Shown piece by piece: positions 33,343-44,179 of a stretch of DNA of 64,000 nt. The number at the start of each line of letters is the position of its first letter. The first letter of the stretch is position 1. A program made the translations under genes and the position numbers. Source of the stretch: Litoditis marina (lineage: Eukaryota > Nematoda > Chromadorea > Rhabditida > Rhabditidae); NCBI GenBank assembly GCA_964036275.1, contig OZ038433.1:11990446-12054445 (forward strand), in the 5' to 3' direction. The notes under the pieces were generated by a model. The model saw only the letters and a list, made by a program, of their open reading frames with translations, was not told where the DNA came from and ran no database searches.

Positions 33343-33540
33343 AAAATGAATGAAGTTTATCCGGTCACATTGAAAGCAGGTCAAAAGCTGCGGATCGAGC
33401 TGAAGGCTAACTCTAACAAACAGTTGGGTAACAGCTTCGGATATTGGACATGGTGTTCTCCACAAACGATCTGGACAACACCAGTCTCGGTGGCAATATA
33501 TATAATGAGCTATACTCATGGGCAATCAAAACTTGATAAG
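33343..33540 (+). pseudogene. Galectin-like exon fragment with a probable frameshift
   Basis: After an acceptor-like TTTCCAG the frame reads MNEVYPVTLKAGQKLRIELK, which resembles the N-terminal strands of galectin domains (P-x-x-x-L-x-x-G-x-x-L-x-I). Beyond KQLGNS the frame looks unlike protein, while another frame opens with DMVFSTNDLDNTSLGGN, so a frameshift near 33430-33440 is likely. A related gene piece lies at 39291-39748. The galectin assignment is a weak pattern match. Confidence 0.35.
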
Positions 33541-34004
33541 ACCATTAGGCCGCAACAATGATTGTTGACATGTACTGCGCGGGCTGTACGAGCCTCACAC
33601 AGAAGAGAATTACTATGGTTGAGAAAGTTAAAATCTCACTGATAGTGTAGCCATTGTTTCAATTTTAACGTCGAAGTGTGCCGGTTTGAAGATATGTTTG
33701 TGAAATACTAAATATACTTCTCAAAATCTCAACTATGTCAAAGAGATCAGACGTTTCAGCTTCAATCGAATTGAATTAGTTTTTTTCGATATAGTAAACA
33801 TGAGGGAGAGACCAGTGACGAGTACATGTCAGAGAAGTAAGACCGTTATTCGACTATCACAACGAAGACGTTTTTAGAAAATGATTTATAAACTGGATTT
33901 CTCAGGTTTGCCATCAACTTGTACAACCAAGGAAACATAGTGTTACATCTGAAGTTCAACAAAGTGGTAAGGAACGAGCTATTTTCTCTTGAAGAACGTG
34001 TCCC

Positions 34005-34642
34005 TCTTTTATAAATTTCGAGTTAACCCTATGGCAAATGAAAGATCAGTATCAGTTCTTCAAACACACCTTTCAAGTGTCAAGTCGCCAACCATTTGGC
34101 ATGTTCAAATGTAGTCAAACTTGATCACCTGTGCGGGCTTTTTGGAACTTGACCTGTAACTCTTACGGTTCCTGCAAACTATAGAAACGGCCATTGTTAG
34201 TCTCGGACAAGTTACACTAGCTATTATGTAACTTTTCTATAATCAGCTCTTTTATAAATTTTGAGTTAACCCTATGGCAAATGAAAGATCAGTATCAGTT
34301 CTTCAAACACACCTTTCAAGTGTCAAGTCGCCAACCATTTGGCATGTTCAAATGTAGTCAAACTTGATCACCTGTGCGGGCTTTTTGGAACTTGACCTGT
34401 AACTCTTACGGTTCCTGCAAACTATAGAAACGGCCATTGTTAGTCTCGGACAAGTTACACTAGCTATTATGTAACTTTTCTATAATCAGCTCTTTTATAA
34501 ATTTTGAGTTAACCCTATGGCAAATGAAAGATCAGTATCAGTTCTTCAAACACACCTTTCAAGTGTCAAGTCGCCAACCATTTGGCATGTTCAAATGTAG
34601 TCAAACTTGATCACCTGTGCGGGCTTTTTGGAACTTGACCTG
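34005..34642 (+). repeat. 243-bp tandem repeat, 2.6 copies
   Basis: Copies start at 34005, 34248 and 34491 (each TCTTTTATAAATTT) and are near identical; the third ends at GGAACTTGACCTG (34642). A single diverged 109-bp piece of the same unit lies at 40231-40339 (CTCTTACGGTTCCTGCAAAC to CTCTTTTATAAAT), so the unit exists elsewhere outside the tandem array. Confidence 0.95.
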
Positions 34643-34776
34643 ATTTCGAAAAAATCAATCGAATGAGCAAAGTCTCATCCTCTCTGAAATTTTTTGAATA
34701 AGAAAACTGGGAAAATTAAAAAATCAACGTGTTTCTTGACTTGAAAAATACACCTACAAATTACAAACTGATTAGC

Positions 34777-35121
34777 AAGTGGGGGAACCAACAAATGTGT
34801 GAGTTGTGTTTGGTTTGACCTCTATATCAGCAAAAAGTGAACGATACGAATTGCTGTGATACTGTAGCGGAAGTATTCTGGAGAAATAGAACAATACCAA
34901 TGTTGCACAGTGGTTCACGAAACCCGCATAACATTCCGGAAATTGCCGAAGGGTATTTCATGTGTACTTCAATGACATGCGTGTGTTGTGAACCACTGTG
35001 CAACATTGGTATTGTTCTATTTCTGCAGAATACTTCTGCTACAGTATCACGTATCGTTCACTTTTTGCTGATATAGAGGTCAAACCAAACACAACTCACA
35101 CATTTGTTGGTTCCCCCACTT
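34777..35121. repeat. Long inverted repeat, about 140-bp arms
   Basis: The left arm 34777-34918 (AAGTGGGGGAACCAACAAAT to GTTGCACAGTGGTTCAC) is mirrored by 34988-35121, with a 69-bp spacer. The arms match nearly perfectly except for a 7-bp insertion (near GATACGAATTGCTG) and a few substitutions. Transcripts would form a long double-stranded RNA stem. The 79-codon frame across it is incidental. Either a foldback transposon or a hairpin-RNA source. Confidence 0.92.
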
Positions 35122-35126
35122 TTTGC

Positions 35127-35772
35127 CAATTGTTCTCTTTTTGCTAGTTGTACTCCCACAACTTTTTATGTTGCCTATTCACAGAGTGGATCTTGTGAAC
35201 TCAATATATTATTATATTATGGAAATCTTAGTTTTGTGTGTGCACGAAGCCGAATGCAGACCATAAAATTGCTGGTGTTGTAATATAACGCAAGTTACTG
35301 GCTCGATTACTATCAACAACTGAACAGACACGCTAAACGTTCCGATTGACATGTACACCGCTTTTAGCGGCGATAAGCGAACGGGATTGGCGCCATTGAC
35401 AAATCTACAATTAGAGACACCAAATCACTTACAATATAGTCATTATTTCCGATACCACATCAAAAACCTTCATGTTGAAACTTTCTTGTTTTTCGTTCCA
35501 GCGCCAATGGGCACACGCGTCTGGCGCCAGAACGAAACGAAATCGGGCGCAGCGCGGAGCGCTGCGCAGATTAGTTTTTGTTCAAAGGTCTGCAGACAAT
35601 ACAAAACAGTTTGTTACAATTTTCTTCAAAGTACGTCGACCATTTCCCTAGATATTTGCATGAATTACTGAAGGGCAACACGTCTACAAGAAATTGAGTT
35701 CACGTTCCAAGAAAAAATTTGTTGAGAGGAGTTAGAGGACCCAACGTCTCGCAGAAATGGCTTCCGTGCGGG

Positions 35773-35806
<34 letters not shown>

Positions 35807-36312
35807 CAAAAGTGTCCGCCTCCTCAAATCTGGGCATAGTTTTGCTCAAAATCAACTTATTCCGAAATTTCTTACACTGTTAAAAAACCATAAAAAAGTT
35901 GAGGTATACGTATTTTTCAGGTGTGTCGTAAATTTGAATATTACGTGTGACACGACCGAAAATGGTCTCGCAAAAATTATGAATAGACTGGTTTTGTGAA
36001 AATAAAAATGAAAGAAGAGTTAAACGTGTAGTAGGATTCATTTTTTTCAATGGAGATCTCATGACAGGCGGGTACAGCTTGGTTTTCATTCCTATTCACA
36101 TGTCTGATTTCTATTCACATGTCTCGATTCCTGCCTGGAGCACAAAATTTGCTATCACTTGAACGATGTTACAACTACACAAACGTTCTGAACTACGGCG
36201 CGGTTTAAAACTCCAATAGAAAAACATAAAATTCCTTGTTTAGATTATTGTTCAAAAATATCATTTTTATCAAAAATGACTGTTACTTCGTAACCGTAGA
36301 AAAAGAGTTCAA
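35127..36312. other. Spacer with GC-rich hairpin and (GGC)n
   Basis: At about 35549-35573, GCGCAGCGC pairs with GCGCTGCGC around GGA. Bases 35769-35804 are a (GGC)n tract that would encode polyglycine in the frame from 35757. GGCGCCAATGG and TCTGGCGCCAG near 35500 relate to the 138-bp repeat at 38095-38720. No gene is supported. Confidence 0.6.
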
Positions 36313-36637
36313 TTAGTATAAAAAACGAGTGTAAAGAAAGTAAAGATTAGTTTTGGATAAACATGTACAAGAAATATAAAAGAAGTCCAATAAAAATATT
36401 TTGAGGAAAATGCTAATCTCGCTTCTCTTGAAAACAACGGAGTATAAGCTAGATTATTGTGAGTCGCAGTCAGAAGTTTTCTTCCGACAACCAAAAACTC
36501 GGTATCCTTTTTTGAAATTCTAAACCGAGCGAGATTATAGTTTTCCTCAAATTTTTTTTATTGGACTACTTATATATTTCTTGTACATATTTATCCAAAA
36601 CTAATCTTTACTTTCTTTACACTCGTTTTTATACTAA
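36313..36637. mobile_element. Palindromic MITE next to a satellite
   Basis: About 325 bp. Left TTAGTATAAAAAACGAGTG, followed by GTAAAGAAAGTAAAGATTAG, is mirrored by CTAATCTTTACTTTCTTTAC and the end ATACTAA; arms exceed 120 bp. The loop region holds GTCGCAGTCAGAAGTTTTC. A right half of the same element (37834-38012) closes the far side of the satellite. Confidence 0.85.
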
Positions 36638-37830
36638 TAGCTTCTAATGTCGTTTTACACAAATAATTAACTATTCCAAATCTTATTTATGCAAATTTGG
36701 CCATTTTGGCCCAAGTCCAATTTTGCGAGCAATAACTACGGTATTTGACGTCGCAACTCAAAAGTTATCAATTGGCGACCAAAACGATTGGAATGGCTTT
36801 CAATGTCGTTTTATACAAATAATTAACTATTATAAACCTTATTTATGCAAATTTGGCCATTTTGGCCAAAGTTCAATTTTGCGACGTCATGACGTCGCAA
36901 AAACTACGGTATTTGACGTCGCAATTCAGAAGTTATCAATTGGCGACCAAACCGATTGGAATCGCTTCTAATATCGTTTTACACAAATAATTAACTATTC
37001 CAAATTTTATTCATGCAAATTTGGCCATTTTGGCCAAAGTTAAATTTTGCGACGTTATGACGTCGCAAAAACTACGGTATTTGACGTCGAAACTCAAAAG
37101 TTATCATTTGGCGACCAAATCGCTTGGAATAGCTTCTAAAATCGTTTTATACAAATAATTAACTACTCCAAATCTTATTTATGCAAATTTGGTCATTTTG
37201 GCCAAAGTTCAATTTTGCGACGTCATGACGTTGCAAAAACTACGGTATTTGACGTCGCAACTAAAAAGTTATCAATTGGCGACCAAATCGCTTGGAATAG
37301 CTTCTAATGTCGTTTTACACAAATAATCAACTATTCCAAACCTTATTTATGCAAATTTGGCCATTTTGGCCCAAGTCCAATTTTGCGAGCAATAACTACG
37401 GTATTTGACGTCGCAACTCAAAAGTTATCAATTGGCGACCAAACCGATTGGAATGGCTTTCAATGTCGTTTTATACAAATAGTTAACTATTATAAATCTT
37501 ATTTATGCAAATTTGGCCATTTTGGCCAAAGTTCAATTTTGCGACGTCATGACGTCGCAAAAACTACGGTATTTGACGTCGCAATTCAGAAGTTATCAAT
37601 TGGCGACCAAACCGATTGGAATCGCTTCTAATATCGTTTTACACAAATAATTAACTATTCCAAATTTTATTCATGCAAATTTGGCCATTTTGGCCCAAGT
37701 TAAATTTTGCGACGTTATGACGTCGCAAAAACTACGGTATTTGACGTCGCAATTCAGAAGTTATCAATTGGCGACCAAACCGATTGGAATCGCTTCTAAT
37801 ATCGTTTTACACAAATAATTAACTTCTGAC
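36638..37830 (+). repeat. About 165-bp satellite with 660-bp higher-order period
   Basis: Eight monomers begin GCTTCTAATGTCGTTTTACAC or close variants at about 36641, 36796, 36964, 37130, 37301, 37457, 37624 and 37792 (spacing 155, 168, 166, 171, 156, 167, 168). Monomers four apart are most alike, giving a 660-bp higher-order unit. Each carries TTTGGCCATTTTGGCCAAA (a hairpin) and most carry GCGACGTCATGACGTCGC, part of a 26-bp perfect palindrome at 36877-36902 and 37537-37562. The frames at 36723-36971 and 37383-37631 repeat with it and are not genes. Confidence 0.95.
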
Positions 37831-37833
37831 TGG

Positions 37834-38012
37834 TGTCGCAGTCAGAAGTTTTCTTCCGGTAGCAAAAAAACTCGGTATCCATTTTTTGAATTTTTAAACC
37901 GAGCGAGATTAGACTTTTCCTCAAAATATTTTTTTTGGACTTCTTTTATATTTCTTGTACATGTTTATCCAAAACTAATCTTTACTTTCTTTACATTCGT
38001 TTTTTATACTAA
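37834..38012 (+). mobile_element. Right half of the palindromic MITE
   Basis: Matches 36463-36637 (GTCGCAGTCAGAAGTTTTC to TTTTTATACTAA). With the full copy at 36313-36637 it brackets the satellite, so the satellite probably expanded inside, or was captured by, a copy of this element. Confidence 0.85.
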
Positions 38013-38094
38013 TTTTCTAGGTTTTTGAGCTACCAGTACACACTACATGTGTCAATTACTGAATGGAGCAACATTCGAACTATTCAATTGTCCG

Positions 38095-38720
38095 TTTCGT
38101 GTGTTTTTGTTTTGGCGCCATTTAGCGTCTGTTCCGAGCCAGAAGATAAAATTCAATTTTGAATTTGTGGATCTATATTTCACATTGGAATATTCAATAT
38201 CTGTTAACTTGAAACAGTTTGAATGACGATAACTTATATTTTTCCAACTTTGGCGCCAATTGGCGCCAGCGCACAGTGCCAACAGAACTTTTTTGATTTT
38301 CAGATTGAGCATCTTACTTGCCATGTGATAGTTATTTAGTGTACCGTATTTTAGACGATTCCATTGAAGCTGTCGTGAGTTTGGGTTTTAGCGCCCTTTG
38401 GCGCTTGGTCCGAGCGCCAGAAGGAAACTTTCAGTATTGGAAAAAGACTTTCACACTTTTTACCAAATTATTGAATTTCTATTAGTGTTCAACAATATAG
38501 TTGACGATAAATAGTGTTCTGCCGTTTTTGGCGCCTATTGGCGCCAGCGCCGGGCGCCAATGATGATGTATTCATCTCATATTTGGCGCAACGGGCTAAA
38601 TTTTGCATTAGAACTCATGTTCCGAATTTCAGCTAAATTGATTCGGTAGTTTTTCCAATAGTGGTTTTTGGCGCCTATTGGCGCCCGCGCCCGGCGCCAG
38701 AGATTATATATACATTTCAT
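38095..38720 (+). repeat. About 138-bp repeats with GGCGCC palindromes
   Basis: TTTTGGCGCC-type blocks occur at about 38113, 38250, 38389, 38526 and 38665 (137-139 bp apart), each with GGCGCCWATTGGCGCC and GAGCGCCAG-like sequence. The intervening parts are diverged but share a 'TTTCAaTTTTG...AGTTTTTCCA' pattern. An isolated relative is at about 35500. The GGCGCC pairs form short GC stems in AT-rich DNA. Confidence 0.8.
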
Positions 38721-38815
38721 ACTTGGCGCGACGAGCTAACTCTAGCCATAGAATAGATGTTTCAAATTTCAGCCATTTCAATTGGTTCAGTAGTTTTTCC
38801 ACTACGATGCGGACA

Positions 38816-38875
38816 GAATTCCGTGAGGGAGGAGGGAGGAGGGACGAGGGACGAGTGACGAGGGACGAATTACGG
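38816..38875 (+). repeat. GGGACGA / GGAGGGA minisatellite
   Basis: Short purine-rich tract: GGGAGGAGGGAGGAGGGACG followed by repeated AGGGACGAGTGACG. Units of 7 bp. No coding support. Confidence 0.85.
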
Positions 38876-39290
38876 CGGAACTTTTCAACAACGACACGAA
38901 ACCATAACTCAGGCGAAAATAATCCGATTTGGCTGAAATTTTCACACAATGTTCAACTTGTGATTCTCTAACGCTCTCTGCTTTTAGTTTGCAAAAAAAA
39001 CAATTATATTTGAAGTTTTTTGTCAATTAAAAGGAAAAACGAGTCCGCAATGGCCAAACCATAGACAACTCACGCAGAGCGCTTCGGGCTCCGCGCGATT
39101 ATGCATGTCCAAACTCAACCCGATGTACCTAATGCGCAGACGGAAAGCACAAAAAACTCTCTGTGCTGCTAGCGATTTGATCTCATTCTCCGCTTGCTGC
39201 GTTATGCTCAGGTACCAGGCGGTACCGGAGGCAGCATTGCTCTCTGGGTACAGTGTTTCTGTGTCCAAAGATGGCCATTAGTCTTTCCAG

Positions 39291-39748
39291 AGGAATTTGG
39301 TCATGAAGAGCAACAAACCCCACAAACAGGACTATAGACCAGAACAAGCGTCCGCCAGCCTGGCTCACCGTGGAACTACCATCGATTGGAAGAAAACGTT
39401 TCACGTCAGAATATGGCATACCGGTGTGAATGGAGTGTGGAAGGTATGGATAGTGTACCGTTTTGACGGTAGTGTGTGGATGAGAAAAAATTGAATCGGA
39501 GTCCCACTGTGTTTCAAAAAGCTGCCAGGGTTATTTCAGTTTGAGACAAAACGTTTTTAGTAAGTTCTTTGTATAAATCTCTGAAAAGAAAACAATTGAT
39601 ATATGAAAAGTTTCAGATGCAATTCAGCACTGGAAACGGACATCAAGTGACTTACAGAAGTCCATTCGGCACTAAAATCGTTGGAGTGAATTTGTCGGGT
39701 GCACCGGTCAACATACAACGCATTGACGTCGAACATACCCCCGCATGA
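39291..39748 (+). CDS. Two exons of a galectin-like protein, partial
   Basis: Exon 39291-39443 follows TCTTTCCAG, has 51 codons and ends TFHVRIWHTGVNGVWK before donor GTATGG. Exon 39617-39748 follows TTTCAG: FSTGNGHQVTYRSPFGTK, then IVGVNLSGAPVNIQRIDVEH and a stop; both are phase 0. The pattern HR/YR-x-P-x-x-x-I-x-x-V-x-L-x-G-x-x-V-x-I-x-x-I matches the last strands of galectin (beta-galactoside-binding) domains, and NGxW matches the central sugar-contact tryptophan region, though the segment between them is shorter than usual and the conserved E is not visible. 5' exons were not found; the fragment at 33343 may be a relative. The assignment is tentative. Confidence 0.4.
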
Positions 39749-39772
39749 ATAGATCAAAGTCACAGAGGCCTG

Positions 39773-39947
39773 AGTACGTATGCTAAAAGAACCCGGCACC
39801 TTCATCCCATCCGTTGCCTCGTCAAACATACGCTATTTTTCTCCTCTTACATCTTGCCGGGATGTGAGACAAGAAACAGTGAGGCAGAGCGAGAGACGCA
39901 GGATGGAATGAAAGTGGCGGGATCTTCTAGCATACGTACTCTGGCGC
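39773..39947. mobile_element. MITE family 7, best copy
   Basis: 175 bp. Left AGTACGTATGCTAAAAGAAC then CCGGCACCTTCATCCCATCC is mirrored by GGATGGAATGAAAGTGGCGG and TCTTCTAGCATACGTACT. Other copies: 28602-28771 and a fragment at 43880-43975. Confidence 0.88.
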
Positions 39948-40024
39948 CGTAGTTGTGTGGATCATGTCAGATAGTTCTGTTAGGTATAACTGTTAGTTGG
40001 CTGTGTTGAGAAGTGAGCTGTCTT

Positions 40025-40213
40025 TCTGGCGGCGTAGCAATCCCCACAAAAGTTGACGAGATCACCTCATGAGCTATTGGCACGAGCTTCTTATGAGGTT
40101 CTATTGATTGCTATGCTACAACATTGAGAGTCCACGAGTAGCTCGTGAAGTATCTCATGAGAAACTCATGTGAACTTCTCATGAGGTTGGAGGGATTGCT
40201 ACGCCGCCAGGTA
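40025..40213. mobile_element. MITE family 5, good copy
   Basis: About 189 bp with ends CTGGCGGCGTAGCAATCC and GGATTGCTACGCCGCCAGG. The interior holds six TCATGAG/CTCATGA motifs (CTCATGAG is itself palindromic) and a central GCTATGCTACAACATTGAGA. Copies or fragments occur at 26013, 42637, 42823, 46757, 49738, 50968 and 53488. Confidence 0.88.
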
Positions 40214-41404
40214 GTACAGACACATGACTTCAACCTTAAACTCTTACGGTTCCTGCAAACTATAGAAACGGCCATTGTTAGTCTCGGGCAAGTTACACTA
40301 GCTATTATGTAACTTTTCTATAATCAGCTCTTTTATAAATACAATAAATCATTATGTTAACTAGTATTGATTCATCTTCTACATGTAATGCATAATCTAG
40401 TACAGAAAGGGAACGGTGTTTCATTTTGTTACCTCTTCATTCTATTTGTTTTTTTTTCAGTTTCGGGTTTTTTGACAATCATGAATATGTTGGTTACTTT
40501 GGTCGAGTATAAATCTGTACATGTAATGTCGTATTTGTTTTTGTCAACGATTTCATAATACTTTGAAAACTGTAGCTTTTGTACGATGGATGTTTCACGG
40601 AAGGCAGTAATATTGTGTAACTCATTTATTCAGAATTGTGTTGAATAGTAGTGTTCAAAGTTATTTACATTGAGTGACAAAATATGCATGACATCAATGC
40701 GTCTAACCACTTCAGTAACGGAATATTTAACTGCTATTTCCGTAATTCGAAGAAGTGAAGAAAAGATGATTATCTATTCACGCCGACGTAGATAGAATAC
40801 GTGAAGGAGTGAAATCAGATTTGATTCAACAGACAACCTCTAAGTCACAAGTTACAAGCCCAACGCTAACCACTTGGCCACGCGCCTTACTCAGCTCTAA
40901 ATTATTTGGAAATACGCTGGCACAGCTAGAATCGTCGGAAAATTTGAAAATGCAATAGATGTTCTCAGGTGGCCAACTTCATTTTCTGTTCGCTTCCCGT
41001 AATTTGTTCTATTTTATATCTATTTATCTATTTTCCTCTGAAAAAAACAACGAAAAGAGGCAACTAGTGGAATAACGAGAAATCTCATCAACAAAGCAGA
41101 GCAGAGAACGCTCTATCAGGGAACAGTCCTCATTATGGTCTATGTTGTAAGTTGAACCTTTTTCCTTAGAATATTCCGTTTTGAGCACTTTTCCACGTCG
41201 TGATTTCGAACTTTTCTGGAAATCTTCCCTTGCTCTATATTTTCAATGTATTTAGGTGATTCTGGTAACCGATACCATTGTTCCTTTTCTTTCCCGACAG
41301 AGGGCTATTACAAGTCATGTTCGTTCAAGTTCAGGTAACACCTTTTTTCATTTTTTCAGTTCTTATCTTCTACTTGGATTAAATGCTTTTTTACGATTCT
41401 CTGA

Positions 41405-41700
41405 ACGTCCCATTTCCAGGTCCCATTGGCCCATATCAGTGTCCCAATGTCTCGTTTGAATCTCTCTCTGTCTGTCTCTTTTCTATGGGCGGCTTGAACT
41501 ATTCGAGCACACTTGCACGAGACCAAAATGCGAGACAGTGGGTAGACGTGAGAGAGCACAAGACAACAAAGTGCTAGAGACGCAGATGGAAGTGCGCAGA
41601 GCGAAGATGATGACGGACGGTGTTGATCGTCAAGAAAATTTGAGGAACATTGGAGTGGGACATTGGGACTACGAAACGGGACATTGTGTTATTGTGAGAT
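41405..41700. mobile_element. MITE family 6 copy in pseudogene E
   Basis: Starts ACGTCCCATTTCCAGGTCCC, ends GACTACGAAACGGGACATTG and further short repeats. It is in the same intron position as the gene A copy at 22975, so it predates the duplication that produced A and E. Confidence 0.7.
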
Positions 41701-41979
41701 TGTAATGTTAATGGAAAGTTTAGAGAATCAATCTCTTAACCAAATGTTCAGACTTGTATTAACTACGCGCCTCCCCTAGCACTTCCGCTTAGCGTGATTA
41801 TCTACAGTAATGAGATATGTTCAGTCGTAAATAAGCCGTCTACGCACAAATTAGCACTTTTGTTTGAAAGGCTTTCAAAAAACTTACTTATTTTGAATTG
41901 GAATGAGTTGAACACGTTTTGTGGTCAGCTATTCAGAGAACTTCTACGAACGAATGTGAATATTACCATTCATTGAGAG

Positions 41980-42211
41980 TATAGTTGACACCATTCCTAC
42001 TGAGACTCCTACAGTAATTTAACAAATTTTACGAAGGCTGTTGTAAAGCTCAAAACTTAGTTCATCGGAAATCCTTTTTAAAACCTTTACCTGAAAACGA
42101 GAATGAGGTGCGAAAATCCACCACCTTTCCGATCATAAGTTAGTGAGGAAAACAGCTTGGAAGTTTCGAAATTCTACTGTAGGACTCTCAATGGGAATGA
42201 CAAAGACTATA
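41980..42211. mobile_element. MITE family 3 (CACCATTCCTACTGAGACTC ends)
   Basis: Left TATAGTTGACACCATTCC, with ACTGAGACTCCTACAGTA, is mirrored by TACTGTAGGACTCTCAATG and CAAAGACTATA. About 230 bp, TA-flanked. The second copy is at 61690-61924, also directly downstream of receptor exons. Confidence 0.87.
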
Positions 42212-42636
42212 TAACGATGAGATAATTTGAAATTGTATGGTGGTGTGCAATGGGAAAGTACAACATTCGATTGAACCAGAACTCGGAACATGAAAACGTG
42301 TAGGGCTTATAGGTGCAACATTACAAATGTAAGCAATACAATAAAATGTGAGCCATTTATTTTATCACAGCGCAAATGTGCGCCGTCCGCACAACTCTGT
42401 GTTTCATTGATCTATGAATTTACTCGTCCATTGACAAAAAGTGAACGAGCGCATCGGCTGAAATTCTGTCTTTGTTGAGGAAATAAAGCTCATACTTGCA
42501 GATGCGCCGGTGTTGCAAGACCTTCCTTCATGTCTCAGTTGAACAAGCGACCAGTCCGATAGATAGAACCATGAGAGCCACCGCATCTATGAACATACGT
42601 CATCGATAGTGAATTTTACAGGCGCGGTAGAATCCA

Positions 42637-42797
42637 CTAAAAAACCTCATTAGATACCTCAAGAGCTTCCTCATGAGATTTGTATACTACAACACTAGAA
42701 GTGTACGTGTAGATTACAAGATTATAAGGTGTTCATGAGTTTTATCAAAAACACCACATGAGTCTCTCAAAGGATTGGAAAATTGCTACGCCGCTGA
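42637..42797. mobile_element. MITE family 5, degenerate copy
   Basis: Holds CTCAAGAGCTTCCTCATGAG and ends AATTGCTACGCCGC; the left end is eroded. It lies just after the tail exon of pseudogene E, where the gene A second copy has 26013-26188. Confidence 0.65.
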
Positions 42798-42822
42798 TAC
42801 TTTTATTGGTTTTTTCATGAAC

Positions 42823-43006
42823 TGGCGGCGTAGCAATCCTCACAAAAGTCAATGAGATTACCTCATGAGCTATTAGCACGAGCTTCTCATGAGATTTTAT
42901 TGATTGCTCTGCTACAACATCGAGAGTTCACGAGCAGCTCATGAGGTATCTCATGAGAACTCATATGAACTTCTCATGAGGTTGGACGGTTTGCTACGCC
43001 GCCTGT
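42823..43006. mobile_element. MITE family 5, good copy
   Basis: Ends CTGGCGGCGTAGCAATCC and GGTTTGCTACGCCGCC; interior with CTCATGAG motifs. It interrupts the segment that is continuous at 26189-26240, so the insertion came after the duplication. Confidence 0.87.
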
Positions 43007-43690
43007 GTATTTCGTAGCAAATGGGTAAAAGTGAGGAGCTCATCTTCTCCTCCGCCTGATATTATCACATGCTGAGCTCGTAACTATACGCAGACGAGCA
43101 CGACTTTTTATATACCTTGCCATGGTGTCCGGTAGTATCTAGCGTATATACACTACACGTTGGGATGATGTTGATGAGTGGAATTCGGTTTTTAACGCTT
43201 CTGCAATAATTCTCAAGGTTGAATTCAATCTCACCAAATTGTTTCATGATGGTGCTTCTCAACTGCTCTGCATTTTCATGTCTGTACAAGCCCATAAATA
43301 TGAATCAAGTCATTTCTCCCAATGAGTCTATTTTGTACTTTCTACCAGTTTGATCTAGATATATTCTAAATTTAATATATATACTAGGTGAATCCCAAAT
43401 TTAACCCTAAACAACGATAAAAAAATACAGCAAGTGCCACAAACACCGTATAAGATTGCTTTGACAAGATTCTACCGAAAAGAAAAATCAATTTGAACGT
43501 TCTGGTCCCTCTTGCAGGTTGAATTATTGTTATTATTGTGTCGATCTGTTAATTTGTGTTTTCGTCTGAAAGATTGCTTTGAGCGATTCAATTATCTTGC
43601 ACATGTTCCTAATAAATACATCAGGGAGCAACAAAGAGTGTGCTTTCATCCCTAGATAGATGTGTCATGGTGGATTTATTTAATTAGTGA
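43007..43690 (-). pseudogene. Second copy of the duplicated downstream segment
   Basis: Aligns with 26220-26880. The minus-strand frame at 43065-43295 contains HENAEQLRSTIMKQFGEIEF followed by NLENYCRSVKNRIPLINII; a second minus-strand piece near 43560-43630 reads LLPDVFIRNMCKIIESLKAI, which follows the 26.7-kb copy closely. Substitutions and small indels between the two copies break the frames in places. The protein is not recognised. Confidence 0.3.
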
Positions 43691-44179
43691 CAAAGTTAAT
43701 GAAACTAGTAACCATATTAAATACTGACGTGTCCTCCTTCAGTGCACAGATAAAAACCTTCAATGACCTTGAGACACATGTATGGATAAACACAACCTAC
43801 AACACATATTCAGGTACATCCGGAATATTTTATATGAACCAGTGTCTCCTAAAATACGTTATATATCCGCTCTTTCATGCTAACAGGATGGCAGTCTCCA
43901 GAAATACTGTGCAAATCGAGAGACGCAGAATGGGATGGAGCACGAAGTTGCCAGAAATTTCTAGCATTCGAGCTTTTCTAATTTTCGAATTTTCGAGAAC
44001 TTATAGCATTACCACTCCAGCTATTGAATAGTATAAAAGCCACACTCCTTAATAAGCTTATTATTTAGTACTAACACAGTATCATTACTCCCCTCACAGG
44101 TGAAATTTTATATGTAGACATTGTAACTTCCCTCGCTTTCATTATTATTACTTTCACAGATATTATTATTACCTTAACT

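Larger units (their letters stand above)
40969..42609 (+). pseudogene. Chemoreceptor pseudogene E (TM5 to tail)
   Basis: Exons align with gene A: TM5 40969-41146 (178 bp, one extra A in the run after CTCTG, a frameshift against 177), TM6 41256-41334 (79 bp, another +1 near TTTCTTTCCC), TM7 41752-41814 (63 bp, open, but its donor is AT instead of GT: GAG|ATATG), tail 42502-42609 (108 bp, open, ending in TAG). TM1-TM4 are absent. Two frameshifts and a lost donor mean that it cannot make the receptor segment. It derives from the same ancestral block as the gene A 3' half and shares its introns and downstream sequence. Confidence 0.9.

Noticed and set aside
35757..35999. Polyglycine-containing 80-codon frame
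   Set aside because: Driven by a (GGC)n microsatellite; no splice sites or family.
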